DNA from: Cucumis sativus
Taxonomy: Eukaryota > Streptophyta > Magnoliopsida > Cucurbitales > Cucurbitaceae
Assembly: GCF_000004075.3 (NCBI RefSeq)
Contig: NC_026658.2
Coordinates: 1,798,001-1,862,000, forward strand
Direction of reading: 5' to 3'
DNA: 64,000 nt
Made by a program: the position numbers and the translations under genes. Positions 23,416-33,839 of this stretch are shown piece after piece; within the stretch, counting starts at the first letter, position 1; each line of letters opens with the position of its first letter. The notes beneath the pieces were generated by a model. The model saw only the letters and a list, made by a program, of their open reading frames with translations. It ran no database searches and was not told where the DNA came from.

Positions 23416-26400
23416 ATGGAAGCTTGCAGGCAGCAGTGTGAAGAAGCTATGGAGTCGAAGATCAATCCCAACTTCAACTCTCTTACTCTTCTCCACAACG
23501 CTCTCATCATCACCATGGATTCCCACAGTCGAGTCTTCCGCAACGGCGGAATTGTTATCTCCGGTGACAAAATCAAGGCCATCGGTCACTCTTCCGAAAT
23601 TCTCCACCAATTCTCTGCTTCTGCTCACCATATTATTGATCTTCACTCTCAAATCTTGCTCCCGGGTCTTTCTCTTTGCATCTTCGAGTTTAACTTTTTC
23701 AATTTTCTCAATGGGTTCTTTTGACTTCAGCGCTGTTATCTGAGATCTTGATCGCCCTTCTAAACCACAGGGTTTATTAACACGCATGTCCACACTTCTC
23801 AGCAGCTGGCGAGAAGCATAGCCGACGATGTGGATTTGATGACTTGGTTGCACCATCGTATTTGGCCCTACGAATCCAACATGACTGAGGAAGATTCCTA
23901 CATTTCCACTTTACTTTGTGGTATTGAACTCATTCATTCGGGCGTAAGTATCTGCGTTTCTGCTTCCAGTTCTTTTCCTTTCTTATACTTTTTCGCTGTA
24001 ATTGATGAAGGAAGTGTATAGGTTAAATTATGTGTTTAGAAAATATTTTTTGAGCCTTTGATTATGCGTATTTTTTTGTTGTTGCTAATTTTAAGTTCGT
24101 GTTAAACTTGGTTAATGGAGGAATTTCTTTTTAAGGTAATTTCATTGATTGAATAAAAAATCCAAGGATATACAAAAGGGCCCTTCAAGATCTTTCTAGT
24201 TTATAATGAGAAAAGAGAAACTATGGCTGAAAATAGCAGACTCTAAAAATTCCTTAGATGATTTGCCTTTATCTTGGAGCATTTCTTTCTAGGTTAACGG
24301 ATGATTTTTTACATAAAATCCAAAATTTAGAAGCATACTAGAAGGTTTCTAAAATATGTGAATGACACAGTACTTAAATGTTTGTACACCGTTCTGGAAC
24401 ATTTCAGGGACGAAACTTAGTAATTTAACGTGATATATCTATTCAGGTAACATGCTTCGCTGAGGCAGGGGGTCAACATGTATCTGGAATGGCTAAGGCT
24501 GTAGAGTTGCTGGGTTTACGGGCGTGCTTAACTCAGTCAATAATGGACTGTGGGGAAGGGTTGCCAGCTCCTTGGGCTGCTGTAACAACTGATGATTGCA
24601 TTCAGGTTTATCATGTTTAACTTTATATATTAATGGTTCTCTCTTTTACCATTTTTCTTTAACAATAGTAGAGTTCATTCATATGATTAGCAATGTAGAG
24701 CTAGTATTTAGTTTAAACTTCGACATTAATGACTTTCAAGTCCTCAAGCTTTTAGAGAATTTTTGTGTAGATAACAGATTAATTGATTAGCTTTATCCTA
24801 GACTAACTGCTACTATATGCTGATTGAAAATTATCAAAATGTTTCTCCGGAGTTTACCTTGCGACTTGGAAGATGAAAGAGAGGTAAATTTTTTAATAAT
24901 TACGTTGATAAAATTATTGGTTAAGAAGTTTTTATGTTCATGGTCAGAAGGTTAAGTCACTTTGTTGTTTTCGGTTTTGTGAAAGTGATTTGCTCCCTGT
25001 CCTTCTAAATAAGTATGTTAATTATCAAAACTATATTTAACAATTTCTGAATTTTCAATTTTCAAGGGCAGTCTCAAAAGGAGCTTTACAAGAAGCACCA
25101 TAACACAGCAGATGGGCGCATCAGAATATGGTTTGGTATCAGACAAATTATGAATGCAACAGACCGTCTATTGATTGAAACAAGGGATAATGCATTAGAA
25201 CTTGAAACCGGGATCCACATGGTACTTCTATCTTCTTTACTTATGCTTTTGCAGTCTCAAAATTGTTCAAATTTTATTGAATTTTAATTATATTTAGTTT
25301 TATGTCCTATCAGTGGGGATAAAGTGGTCAATCAGTTGTTGATTTTGACTTTATTTGTTATGTGCATTTTAGCATGTTGCAGAAATAGCCTATGAGAACC
25401 AGAAAGTGATAAATGAACGAAAAGTTGATCATGGAACAGTTACGTACTTGGAGAAAATACAGTTTCTGGGAAACAATTTACTTTCTGCACATACTGTTTG
25501 GGTCAATGACAATGAGGTGAGAAGTCATTCTCGTTTCTACGAGCTCTGTGTTAGACATTCTACATGGTTTCTTATTTCTGTACATATTTTCATCTTCTGC
25601 AAAAATATTTATAAAGTCAGTTTTTCATAAGCTGAATGGAAGAAGAAAGGTTGCCCAAAGCTCCATACATTTTATTATCTCTTGGAAGTTTTTGGTTTAT
25701 ATATTGCTTACTAGATCTTTCAACTATTAACATCTGTTTAGTGCTGCATTGTTCAAAACTATAATTCTAGAAGCCAAACAAGGATTTAGTAATTGTTTGG
25801 TGGAACCAAACCAGCCATACTCAACAGCTAAGCTGTTGGTTGTTCTTTTTTTCTTTTTTTGAAAAAAAAATGCTTTCGTTTTTTCATTAAGAAACATGAA
25901 AAGACATTCAAGGGGATAAAAAGATTAGTCCCTCAAAAGGAATTCAAGTACTAGCTACGTAGGAACATACTCCAACCCAAAACTTGTAGATTCTTTGGTT
26001 ACTTGTGCTATAAAGTTTGTTGTTGCAAGGTTTCCATTGGATAGTTGACCAAACCGATCAAGTGCATGCCCAACATGGTTGGCAGTGACAAAGCCATAGT
26101 GTGGTTGAATCTTAGGTTAGCATGAACATTGGTGTGATATATGTATGCTGAATACCCTCCAATGTTTAAGCTAGTACAAGTTTCGGGTTTAACCTAATTT
26201 TGATATAGTAGAGAGCATGTCCTGATTGCAGCTAGTCATAGTTTGTATTGCAAGTAGGGCCAAACATGCATACCAATCTTGATAGATGCAACTTAATGGT
26301 GTTTAGCCTGCCAAGTTGTTCATCAAGCACAGCCTAAGTTGAGGCTTGGTAGGGCATCATAGTAAACTTTGCAGGCTTTTGAATGGATTTGATGCTCCCT

Positions 26401-29400
26401 TAGCTACAACGAGGAAGGATGTGATGAGATGCACTAATTACGTCAAATATGACTAATGACACAAAATGATTGTAGAATATGGATATCTAACATGATCTAG
26501 GATATCTAATGTGATCTTGAGTCACATGCTATATTAGAACTCTTGCGCCAGTTTCAGGTCTCACCTCAGCCATGGTTACCAGCTGAGACTAACCTGGCCA
26601 GGAAGCTTTGGTCTCCCATTTTTAGCCTTGACTTAGGCCAAGTTGCCTTCTGGTCTACCTAGGCTATGTTACTCCCTAGTCTCACTTTGGGGCTGTGGCT
26701 TTTAGTCACTGTCGGTTGGACTAGGTTCCCCCTTGCTCAGCGGCTTTCTTATCTCATCTAGGTCAGGCTATGGCTAGAGCTTCTCAAATATGTCTTTATG
26801 GGAATTGTGTAGGTAGGGTTTCTTTTATTGCGTAAAAGCTGCAGAGAGCTTTAGGAGAGGAAGATCCCAGCCTCCTTGTAAAGGTGCTGGGTAAGCATTG
26901 TTATTTCCTTTTATATTTTGTTGTTGAACTCTTGTATTTGACTGAAAGTAATATAAATAACAGAGTGCTACCTCTGTTTTAGCCTTTTTTGTTAGGATTG
27001 ATTGTGATATTTGAGTTAGAATCCTAACATGGTGCTTTGGTGTTACTTGGACAACCAAAGGGGCCATCCTTGGGAAGGTCCATTGTCAATCTGAAGCTGA
27101 ACATTTTGATGGATTCTATTAAAAAATCTATGCTAGTTAGGCAATTGCTTGAAATGTGTACAAAATTTTAACGCAAATATTTTATTCTTAAATATCAAAT
27201 GCCATCAAGTATTCGATTAAATTGAACTAATTTAGCATTTGGAGTAGATTTGAACTTTTGGGCATTGTTTATTGCCATCTGTTTCATTCAAGAATATGCT
27301 TTTGGATTAATAAATACTTTTATGTCCATGTTTTCATTACATTCTTTTATGAATCAAGATTAACTGATATCTTGTTAGATTAGTTTTCTTTCAAGGAATG
27401 GGGTCAAAGTATCCCACTGTCCAGCTTCTGCAATGAGAATGCTTGGTTTTGCACCTATCAGAGAGATGCTTGATGCTGGTATTTGTGTTTCCATTGGAAC
27501 AGATGGAGCACCGTCAAATAATCGAATGAGCATAGGTTTGTTTCAGTCCGGAAATTCTAATGAATTGAACATTATTTCATGTGTTAGTTTATAGAAATTA
27601 TTTAACGGGATAAAAGAAGGTTGATGGTTTTATACTTTTTGAGTATGAGAGAGTAAAAGCCTGCATTCTTTTAACTATACATCTAGTGGTTAGAATAGTA
27701 GCACTGCCAGCAGGCGGCCACAGAATTTTTTTTGTCAAATCATGCATTTTACTAAGAACTGACAAACTCTCTTCTAAACACCTCACTTTTAAGGATTATT
27801 TTGGCACACCCTCGCATGTTAATCCAGTGGAACTTCTTATATTGGCTGTCATATGGACTTTAGTGAGTACATATTTTGGGTCTATTGGCATTAGTGTCTT
27901 ACCCCAGAGATGAATGTAACCTAGAAAAAATTTGATTGGCTATTGGCTTTTGGAGTCTCCCCTTTCTCATTAATCAATGAAATCTTTCTTGTGTGTGTGT
28001 GTGTAAAGGAAAAAAGAAAAAAAAAAATGTAACATTGAAAAGATGCAGACAAAATGTTTGATCAGAACACAGTAACCTTGACCTCAACTTTATGGACTCT
28101 TCTTGAAAAAAAATTCCGCATTGCACCATGCATATTAGTACACGGGAATTGACAATTTAAATGTCTAAATATTTTGCAGTTGATGAGATGTACCTTGCAT
28201 CGCTGATTAATAAAGGCCGGGAAGTTTATGCAAATGGAACAACCAATCCCTCTGTTCTTCCTGCTGAAGTAGTCCTACAAATGGTGACAATAAATGGCGC
28301 AAAATCAGTACTTTGGGATAATGAAATAGGATCACTTGAAGTTGGGAAGAAGGTAATTTTTTCTTTAGGCATGTTTCTTTCAATTTTCATTTCAATTTTT
28401 ACTTCTTTTGTTCTGTGTTATTTAGGTAGAAACTAATGTGGATATTGCTCAATCGTGATGGTTTCAGAGCTTAACATACGACTTACTGGGTCTTTGGTCA
28501 TTATATAGGCCCATTGGCAGATAGTTGTAATAAATTATTTGTGACAAAAAGTTCCGTTTTAATCATTGATGATCTAAGAAGAATTATTTTCACTAGTACT
28601 AGGTCTGTGATTTTTAAATGAAACTGTAGGAGCCACAAGAGGTATTCTGATAACGAACAGTTACAATGTTTAAATATTATTTGTGAATGTTCAGGTGAGT
28701 ACCCACTTTTCTGCCAATTAATTCTTCAATATTTTGATGTGAAAATACTCACAAGACTCAAGGTCAAGACATGGCAACACGCCATTTTTTAAAAAAGTGG
28801 CACGACACATTGGGGAGGGTGTGGACACAAGTTGTTGTGCAAGACCTTGTACTAACCCATTTTGAATTTAAATAACCAATGTAATTCCAAGCGTATCAAA
28901 GTTATGTATAAAGAAAAAAGGGATTTTTTTGGAGTTAAATTAGATAAATAAAACCACTGGCATTTCTACTGGTTTAGCCATTAATGCAACCTGTTTTTTT
29001 TCAAACGTTTGAGGATGATTTGTCGCTCTAACTTGATTGTAGGCGGATATGGTTGTGATCAACCCTTCCTCTTGGTCCATGGTTCCTTCCCACGACAGGT
29101 ATTTATTTCCTTCTCAGAAAAACTTGGATGTTTCATCTTCTAAATCTTAAAAGCTTTGTACGATAAGTTTTGAGCACGAGATCTATAAAAGGAACTGATG
29201 GCATTGCTTAATTGATATTGCAGCATTTCCTGCATCGTCTACAGTATGAGAACTGAAAATGTCATCTCTGTAATGTGTAATGGGCAGTGGATAATGAAAG
29301 ATAAGAAGATCATTAATGTGAATGAGGTATTTCACTTCAATTTTTGTTCTTAGACAATATGACCATTGCTTTACTTCAAATCACAATAGCTTTTAATCGA

Positions 29401-29722
29401 TCTACTAATCAATCCAAGTCATTGATTCATGCATTTCTTATTCTCGAGGTTTCAAATTCTCTACTCACACTTGTTTTTGTAAATTGAAACCAAACAATGA
29501 AAGTAGAATACTTGTTTTAAACCCAATGATGCAAGTAGAAATAGCTTTAGATTTAATTTGATATACAAAAAAATTACTTGGTAGTCTCAAGATTGAACAT
29601 GTCTAACGAACTCAAATTTTGAATGAACTCAGGAAGATGTAATTGTGATGGCAAAACAAGCTTCCAGGGAACTGCTTGAGAGAGCAGGAATAAGAATTCC
29701 GAACAGAATGAATTTCATCTAA
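23416..29722 (+). CDS. MTA/SAH-deaminase-type amidohydrolase
   Basis: Metal-dependent amidohydrolase of the MtaD/TrzA/AtzA group, which deaminates 5-methylthioadenosine, S-adenosylhomocysteine or related purines and triazines. Ten exons: 23416-23665, 23771-23943, 24447-24605, 25072-25221, 25373-25516, 27379-27535, 28180-28352, 29043-29098, 29224-29326, 29633-29722; phases all agree, 484 residues. The active site looks complete: His89/His91 (THVHTS), His245 and Glu248 (HVAE, directly after a splice), His284 (LSAHTVW) and Asp334 (GTDGAPSNN), matching His55/57/200, Glu203, His228 and Asp279 of Thermotoga TM0936. SHCPAS follows at 304-309. No transit or signal peptide is evident, so probably cytosolic. 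Intron 5 is 1.9 kb and carries repeat-like DNA. Substrate in plants is not known to me. Confidence 0.9.
24125..24300. repeat. Repeat-like fragment in intron 2 of the deaminase gene
   Basis: TTTCATTGATTGAATAAAA followed by AGGATATACAAAAGGGCCC and a less AT-rich body resembles the inverted 3' tail of a plant non-LTR element as often seen in introns. It is short and without coding content. The assignment rests on impression only. Confidence 0.25.
25840..27070. mobile_element. Transposon-derived DNA filling intron 5
   Basis: Intron 5 is several times longer than its neighbours, and this part of it is GC-richer than the rest. At 25860-25990 there is TTTTTCATTAAGAAACATGA with a body resembling a reversed non-LTR 3' tail. 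From about 26440 to 27050 the composition changes again. Near 27025-27045 AATCCTAACATGGTGCTTTG is loosely like an LTR end followed by a primer-binding site. If so, it is a very old, broken retroelement fragment with no coding parts visible. Nothing here is intact enough to name a family with confidence. Confidence 0.3.
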
Positions 29723-31029
29723 TTGGCCAAGCAGGTTATCTAATCTTCAGTTTGTTTTAAAATTTCATTCAATTGCTTAGCTTGGTTTGTTTTGTTCATA
29801 TATTTTAATGAAATGTTGTTTTAAACCTAACTCGTTATGTTTACCCATATGGTACTTTTTTTCTAGTTAGTTTCATTTTAGAGCTTGTAAAGGTTCTAGT
29901 GGCCACACTTCTTTGAACATTTTTTTTTAATGAAGTTTCGTTTTAGTTACAAAATTCTTTCTTCTCTCAATCAAATTTCGTATGGAATTGTTTAAAATAT
30001 TTTGCTAAAACTGCATATATGATTTACTATCAATGATGTATCATACAGAAAAAACTGAGACAATCAAATCGAATCCAAGTTGGCCGGAGGTGAGAGGTCG
30101 GTTTGAAAAAATTTCAAATCGATAAACTTAAAAAAAATGAAACTTCAAAGAATAAAATCAATGAAACTAACCGATTGATTTTTAATTCTGAATAGTTGAA
30201 GTTAATTTGAACATTAATAATTAATAGTTTGGTCGAAAAGTAAAAACAAACAAATGCTTCCAATATTACACTTTTTTTTTTTCTTGTGGCCATTTTTGTT
30301 TAAAGAAATTTGGCTCATTTTGAAGACATTTCTAAAATAATAGATAACAGAAGATAGAAGAAAGAAATTGTTATATAAGCCTAATTTTTAAAAGTTAAAA
30401 ATCAACAATAAAATGGTTTATTTTTAAAAAATTTAAAATGAAATTCCAATACTGATAATCATTGTATATATAAATAAACATCTTAATCTAAACAAAATAG
30501 AAATAATAGTGAAGTTTTTTTTAAAATAGAAAATTTTGAAAATCTTAAAAGACAATTTTTTTTAAAAAAAAAAAAACAATTAGTTTAGATATTTATAGAG
30601 ATAATATTAGATAGAGATAATTTGCAATTATTTATTTATTCCTATCCATTCTAAAATTGTAGTGTTTATATGTATATATAATTAGATCAACATTTCATCA
30701 CACAATCTATCTCAAAGCCAATTAAAAGTTGATTGTTCATGCTTCCACAACTCAATCTTGTACTTCACATGCATTATTCTAAATATCAATCATCATACTT
30801 TTTTGTTTTTTTTTTTCATATTATGTTATAGAAACAACATTAAATTAAATCAAGCAAATACTCCAAATGATTAAAGAAATATTTTGATTGTGAAAGATCC
30901 ACACATTGTAGTTAGTAGAAAAGAAGAAGGTTTAGAATTGTCTAAAAGGAATTCCAAATTACGGAAAAGTCCGCCACGTCATCTTAACATTAACAATTAA
31001 GAATTTCTCTCCAGATCCACGTTGGCAGA
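29723..31029. other. Spacer between the deaminase and BAG genes
   Basis: AT-rich spacer with many A and T homopolymers and no coding frame. The first 150 bases or so are probably deaminase 3' untranslated region; the last 100 bases are BAG promoter, including a CCACGTCA-type motif at 30974-30981. Confidence 0.5.
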
Positions 31030-31044
31030 AGAAGATTCCAGAAT
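31030..31044 (+). promoter_or_regulatory. Heat-shock element 1 of the BAG gene
   Basis: GAAGATTCCAGAA gives three perfectly phased inverted pentamers (nGAAnnTTCnnGAAn), with another GAA directly before it. It lies about 220 bases upstream of the BAG start codon and about 20 bases upstream of a TATAAAT run at 31063-31069. Confidence 0.75.
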
Positions 31045-31078
31045 CTGTCCCATCGAATCTTTTATAAATTCATCGTCC

Positions 31079-31098
31079 CGAAGTTTCTCGAATTTTCG
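31079..31098 (+). promoter_or_regulatory. Heat-shock element 2 of the BAG gene
   Basis: GAAGTTTCTCGAATTTTC contains four perfectly phased units (GAA, TTC, GAA, TTC, each two bases apart). It sits about 40 bases upstream of TATATAT at 31135-31141. Four perfect units together with element 1 make chance unlikely and suggest direct control by heat-shock factors. Confidence 0.8.
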
Positions 31099-31134
31099 AA
31101 TCTTCTTCTCCAACCTTTCTTCATCTTCTTCTCC

Positions 31135-31141
31135 TATATAT
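31135..31141 (+). promoter_or_regulatory. TATA box of the BAG gene
   Basis: TATATAT, followed by about 120 bases of pyrimidine-rich leader before the ATG at 31263. An alternative TATAAAT lies at 31063-31069, between the two heat-shock elements. Confidence 0.5.
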
Positions 31142-31262
31142 CCCAATCCTCTCTAACCCTTCTTCTCCATCGGAGAGATTACAATTGCAGTTATCTTCAA
31201 CAGATAAATTCTTCTATTCACTCAACAAACAAACAAGTTTCTGTCTCTCAATCCTCTAATCA

Positions 31263-32360
31263 ATGGAGCGTCCCCATCCCCTCTTCAGAAATCACTGGAA
31301 ATTTTTTGAACCTTCGAGTCTTCATGTGCCGAGGATGGCGGAACCTCCGGTATATCGCCGAACGGTGCCGGTGGTGCCGAAGGTCGTTCCTATTCCTGTC
31401 TGTTATGTCAAATCCGAAAATACCAGGCTTGATTCGGCCATCAAAATCCAGAGGGTGTTCAGAGGTTTTCTGGTGCGGAAGAGCTTGAAGAAAGTTGTGG
31501 CGATTGAGAGGGAAGTGAATGAGATAGAGAGGAGGCTTGCGAATGAAGAGACGGTCGATTTGGTTCGGAAGGATGCTAAGGAGAGAATTAGGTTTGGTGA
31601 GATATTGATGAATTTGCTGTTTAGGTTGGATTCGGTGAAAGGCGTGGATTCTGGAATTAGGAATTTGAGGAAAGCGGTGATCAAGAAGGCTATTGCGTTA
31701 CAGGAGAAGATTGATTCAATTGCTGCTGCGAATGGAGCTACTAACGTGATTTATGAGACTCTCGAACCCGTTACTGCTAAATGTGATTCCGAAGCTGTTG
31801 ATCGCGAATCTGCTGATGAGTGTGATGGCGAGAATGCTGATGGAGTAGAAGCGCCAAAGCCTGGAGCAATTCTTGAGGAATCTAAAGCTTGTTTTGTGGA
31901 ATCTAATGTTGATCCGGAAGTTCCTCAAGAATCAGAGGAAGGGAAGAACTGTCCAGGAAAAGATGACACGGATCTTGAAGCGGCAGCGAGTGAAGATGTG
32001 AGTCAGACGGATTCATCGAACAACCCACCAAATTCAGACGATGGGGTTGCAGAATGTGGGTCTGTAGATGAAAGAGAGAGTGGTGCAAATGAAGAGGATG
32101 ATAGCAGAATCGAAGAAAGAGAGGGGGATGGGCAGAGTAGAGAGATTCTTGAAAGGATGATGATGGACAACAAAAGAATGATGGAGATGATGGCGCAGCT
32201 GTTTGAAAAGAATGAAAAGCAGTCACAATTGCTATTCTCACTGTCTCAAAGGGTTGAGAGGTTAGAAAAGACACTTTTGTGTGAGATACTGCGAAAGAAG
32301 AAGAGGAACGGTACAGATAGCTCAGAAAAATCCCCCAAAACAAAGAAAAGTGGTAAATGA
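31263..32360 (+). CDS. BAG-family co-chaperone with IQ motif
   Basis: Single-exon gene, 365 residues. An IQ calmodulin-binding motif (IQRVFRGFLVR, residues 62-72) runs straight into a helical BAG domain (about 78-156), the arrangement of plant BAG5-7 proteins. BAG domains bind the ATPase domain of Hsp70 and promote nucleotide release, and the IQ motif makes the protein responsive to calcium/calmodulin. A long acidic, disordered region (about 165-290) follows. Then comes a Met/Leu/Glu-rich predicted coiled coil (about 293-345) and a basic, possibly nuclear-targeting tail (KKKRNG, KTKK). The promoter has two perfect heat-shock elements. Closest Arabidopsis name is uncertain; the IQ plus BAG order and size suggest a BAG5/BAG6-like protein without the long N-terminus of BAG6. 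Confidence 0.88.
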   Translation: MERPHPLFRNHWKFFEPSSLHVPRMAEPPVYRRTVPVVPKVVPIPVCYVKSENTRLDSAIKIQRVFRGFLVRKSLKKVVAIEREVNEIERRLANEETVDLVRKDAKERIRFGEILMNLLFRLDSVKGVDSGIRNLRKAVIKKAIALQEKIDSIAAANGATNVIYETLEPVTAKCDSEAVDRESADECDGENADGVEAPKPGAILEESKACFVESNVDPEVPQESEEGKNCPGKDDTDLEAAASEDVSQTDSSNNPPNSDDGVAECGSVDERESGANEEDDSRIEEREGDGQSREILERMMMDNKRMMEMMAQLFEKNEKQSQLLFSLSQRVERLEKTLLCEILRKKKRNGTDSSEKSPKTKKSGK

Positions 32361-33839
32361 TTCTGTTATTATGAATAATTCTCCTGTGCTAAAGTTCGGA
32401 TATGGAATTCTAAGTAATGTCAATGCATGTTCACTTGTTGCTTTTATTCTTGAGCTTGTGGCAGCTCTCTAATAACTTCTTTGGCACCCTTTTAACGTGT
32501 AAAGCAATTATGTTTATACTCTTCAAAAACTGACTTGTGTAAATCTGTGCCATTGAAAGGAATGTAATGTGATTGATTCATTCCAATCTAATTCTATCCC
32601 TTCTTCCCGTTTTCACACATCATCCATCTATTTTTTTTCTGCCATCGATTCTACACTTATTCCAATACCTTTAGAACGAATCCTGTTGTAAATTGTTTAA
32701 ATCTTTAGTTTTGTTTTCTAACGAGGGATGTTTCTTGTTTACCTTCTACGTGTAAATGATAGTATAATGTTTGCACTAAGTTAATTATATAGATAACGAT
32801 ATCTAGAAACTAGAATAGGAACACAACTTTCTAGTTTCACAATAGTAATGAGATGAAACAAAAAGTGTTATATCCTTTGTTCTAGTAATGATTCTTTAAC
32901 TGAGGTCCTAAAGTTCTCTTGTTTCCTTACTTCATAGTTCTGGAATTACAAAATGCCTTCAGCACATAGAAGATGATGATGATGTTCCTGTAAATGAAAT
33001 TTTGCGATGAGAAGTGCAACTGTGGTCTATACTTTAATGGTAGCAGCTCTAGCAATACAAGTTTGGAGATGACACGAAGTGTATCGGCCACCAAACTAGT
33101 GTTTTTTATCTTCTATTCAAGAATTTTGAAGCAATTTTATTGTTTTTCAATTGTTTATTTTTTGTGATTTGTGATATATTTTGGGTTTTCTTTTTCTTCT
33201 CTTTTTTACTATGAATTATAATATTTATTTAAATTTTGAGCTTCCTTTCTGATTTGGGAGGCTATTGAAAAATAATATGAAGATGGATTGAATTTTGCGA
33301 TATTTGTGCTTCTTTTGATATTAGTCAAGAGAGCTTCTTGCTCTTCTTGTCGAATGATTCTTTCTCCGACCTTTGTGCTTCTTTTAAGATTAGTCAAGAA
33401 AGCTTGTTGTGGAGGAAGTTATGATTCTTTCTCCTATCTTCTAGTTTACACCATATTCTCAATCAACATGTAATTTGTGTATATCTACTGGTAAAAAAGC
33501 ATCTTCAAATCTTAAGCTACAATATTCCATTCTAGGGTTAATATCTCAAAAGGAGTTTATAAGTTAATAGAATTCTCATACAAGAAAATCAAAGATTTAG
33601 GCCAAATCGATTTAAGTGGGTGTAATTTTGTTTATATAACAGTTGCAATGAAATTGGAAAAGGTAATTGGATTGTTTTCTAAAATGTGGACTTCGAAATT
33701 GTTAAAATGGGGTAGAAGAATTTTTATGTGGCAAACACAAATGTCCTACAACTCTGCTCTATTATGAAGATGCTGGGAAATCCAGATATGAAATCCAAGA
33801 AGACCAGGCTTAACCTAGTTTAGAGAGCTCGAACATAGA
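32361..33839. other. Spacer between convergent genes
   Basis: Region between the 3' ends of the BAG gene (+) and the amidohydrolase (-). Contains their 3' untranslated regions and a diverged 69-base tandem duplication at 33303-33439. No gene seen. Confidence 0.5.
33303..33439. repeat. Diverged 69-base tandem duplication
   Basis: TTTGTGCTTCTTTT starts at 33303 and again at 33372, followed in both copies by ATTAGTCAAGA, a GCTTSTTG block and ATGATTCTTTCTCC. The copies differ at perhaps a fifth of positions. The period is a multiple of three, which leaves a 61-codon frame open, but there is no other sign of coding. Confidence 0.7.

Noticed and set aside
23377-23856. 159-codon minus-strand frame over the first deaminase exons
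   Set aside because: It ignores the splice sites used by the sense gene, which has a continuous homologous protein and matched phases.
31903-32343. 146-codon frame antisense to the BAG gene
   Set aside because: Shadow of the acidic Glu/Ser-rich coding region on the other strand; the sense frame has clear IQ and BAG domains and a matching promoter.
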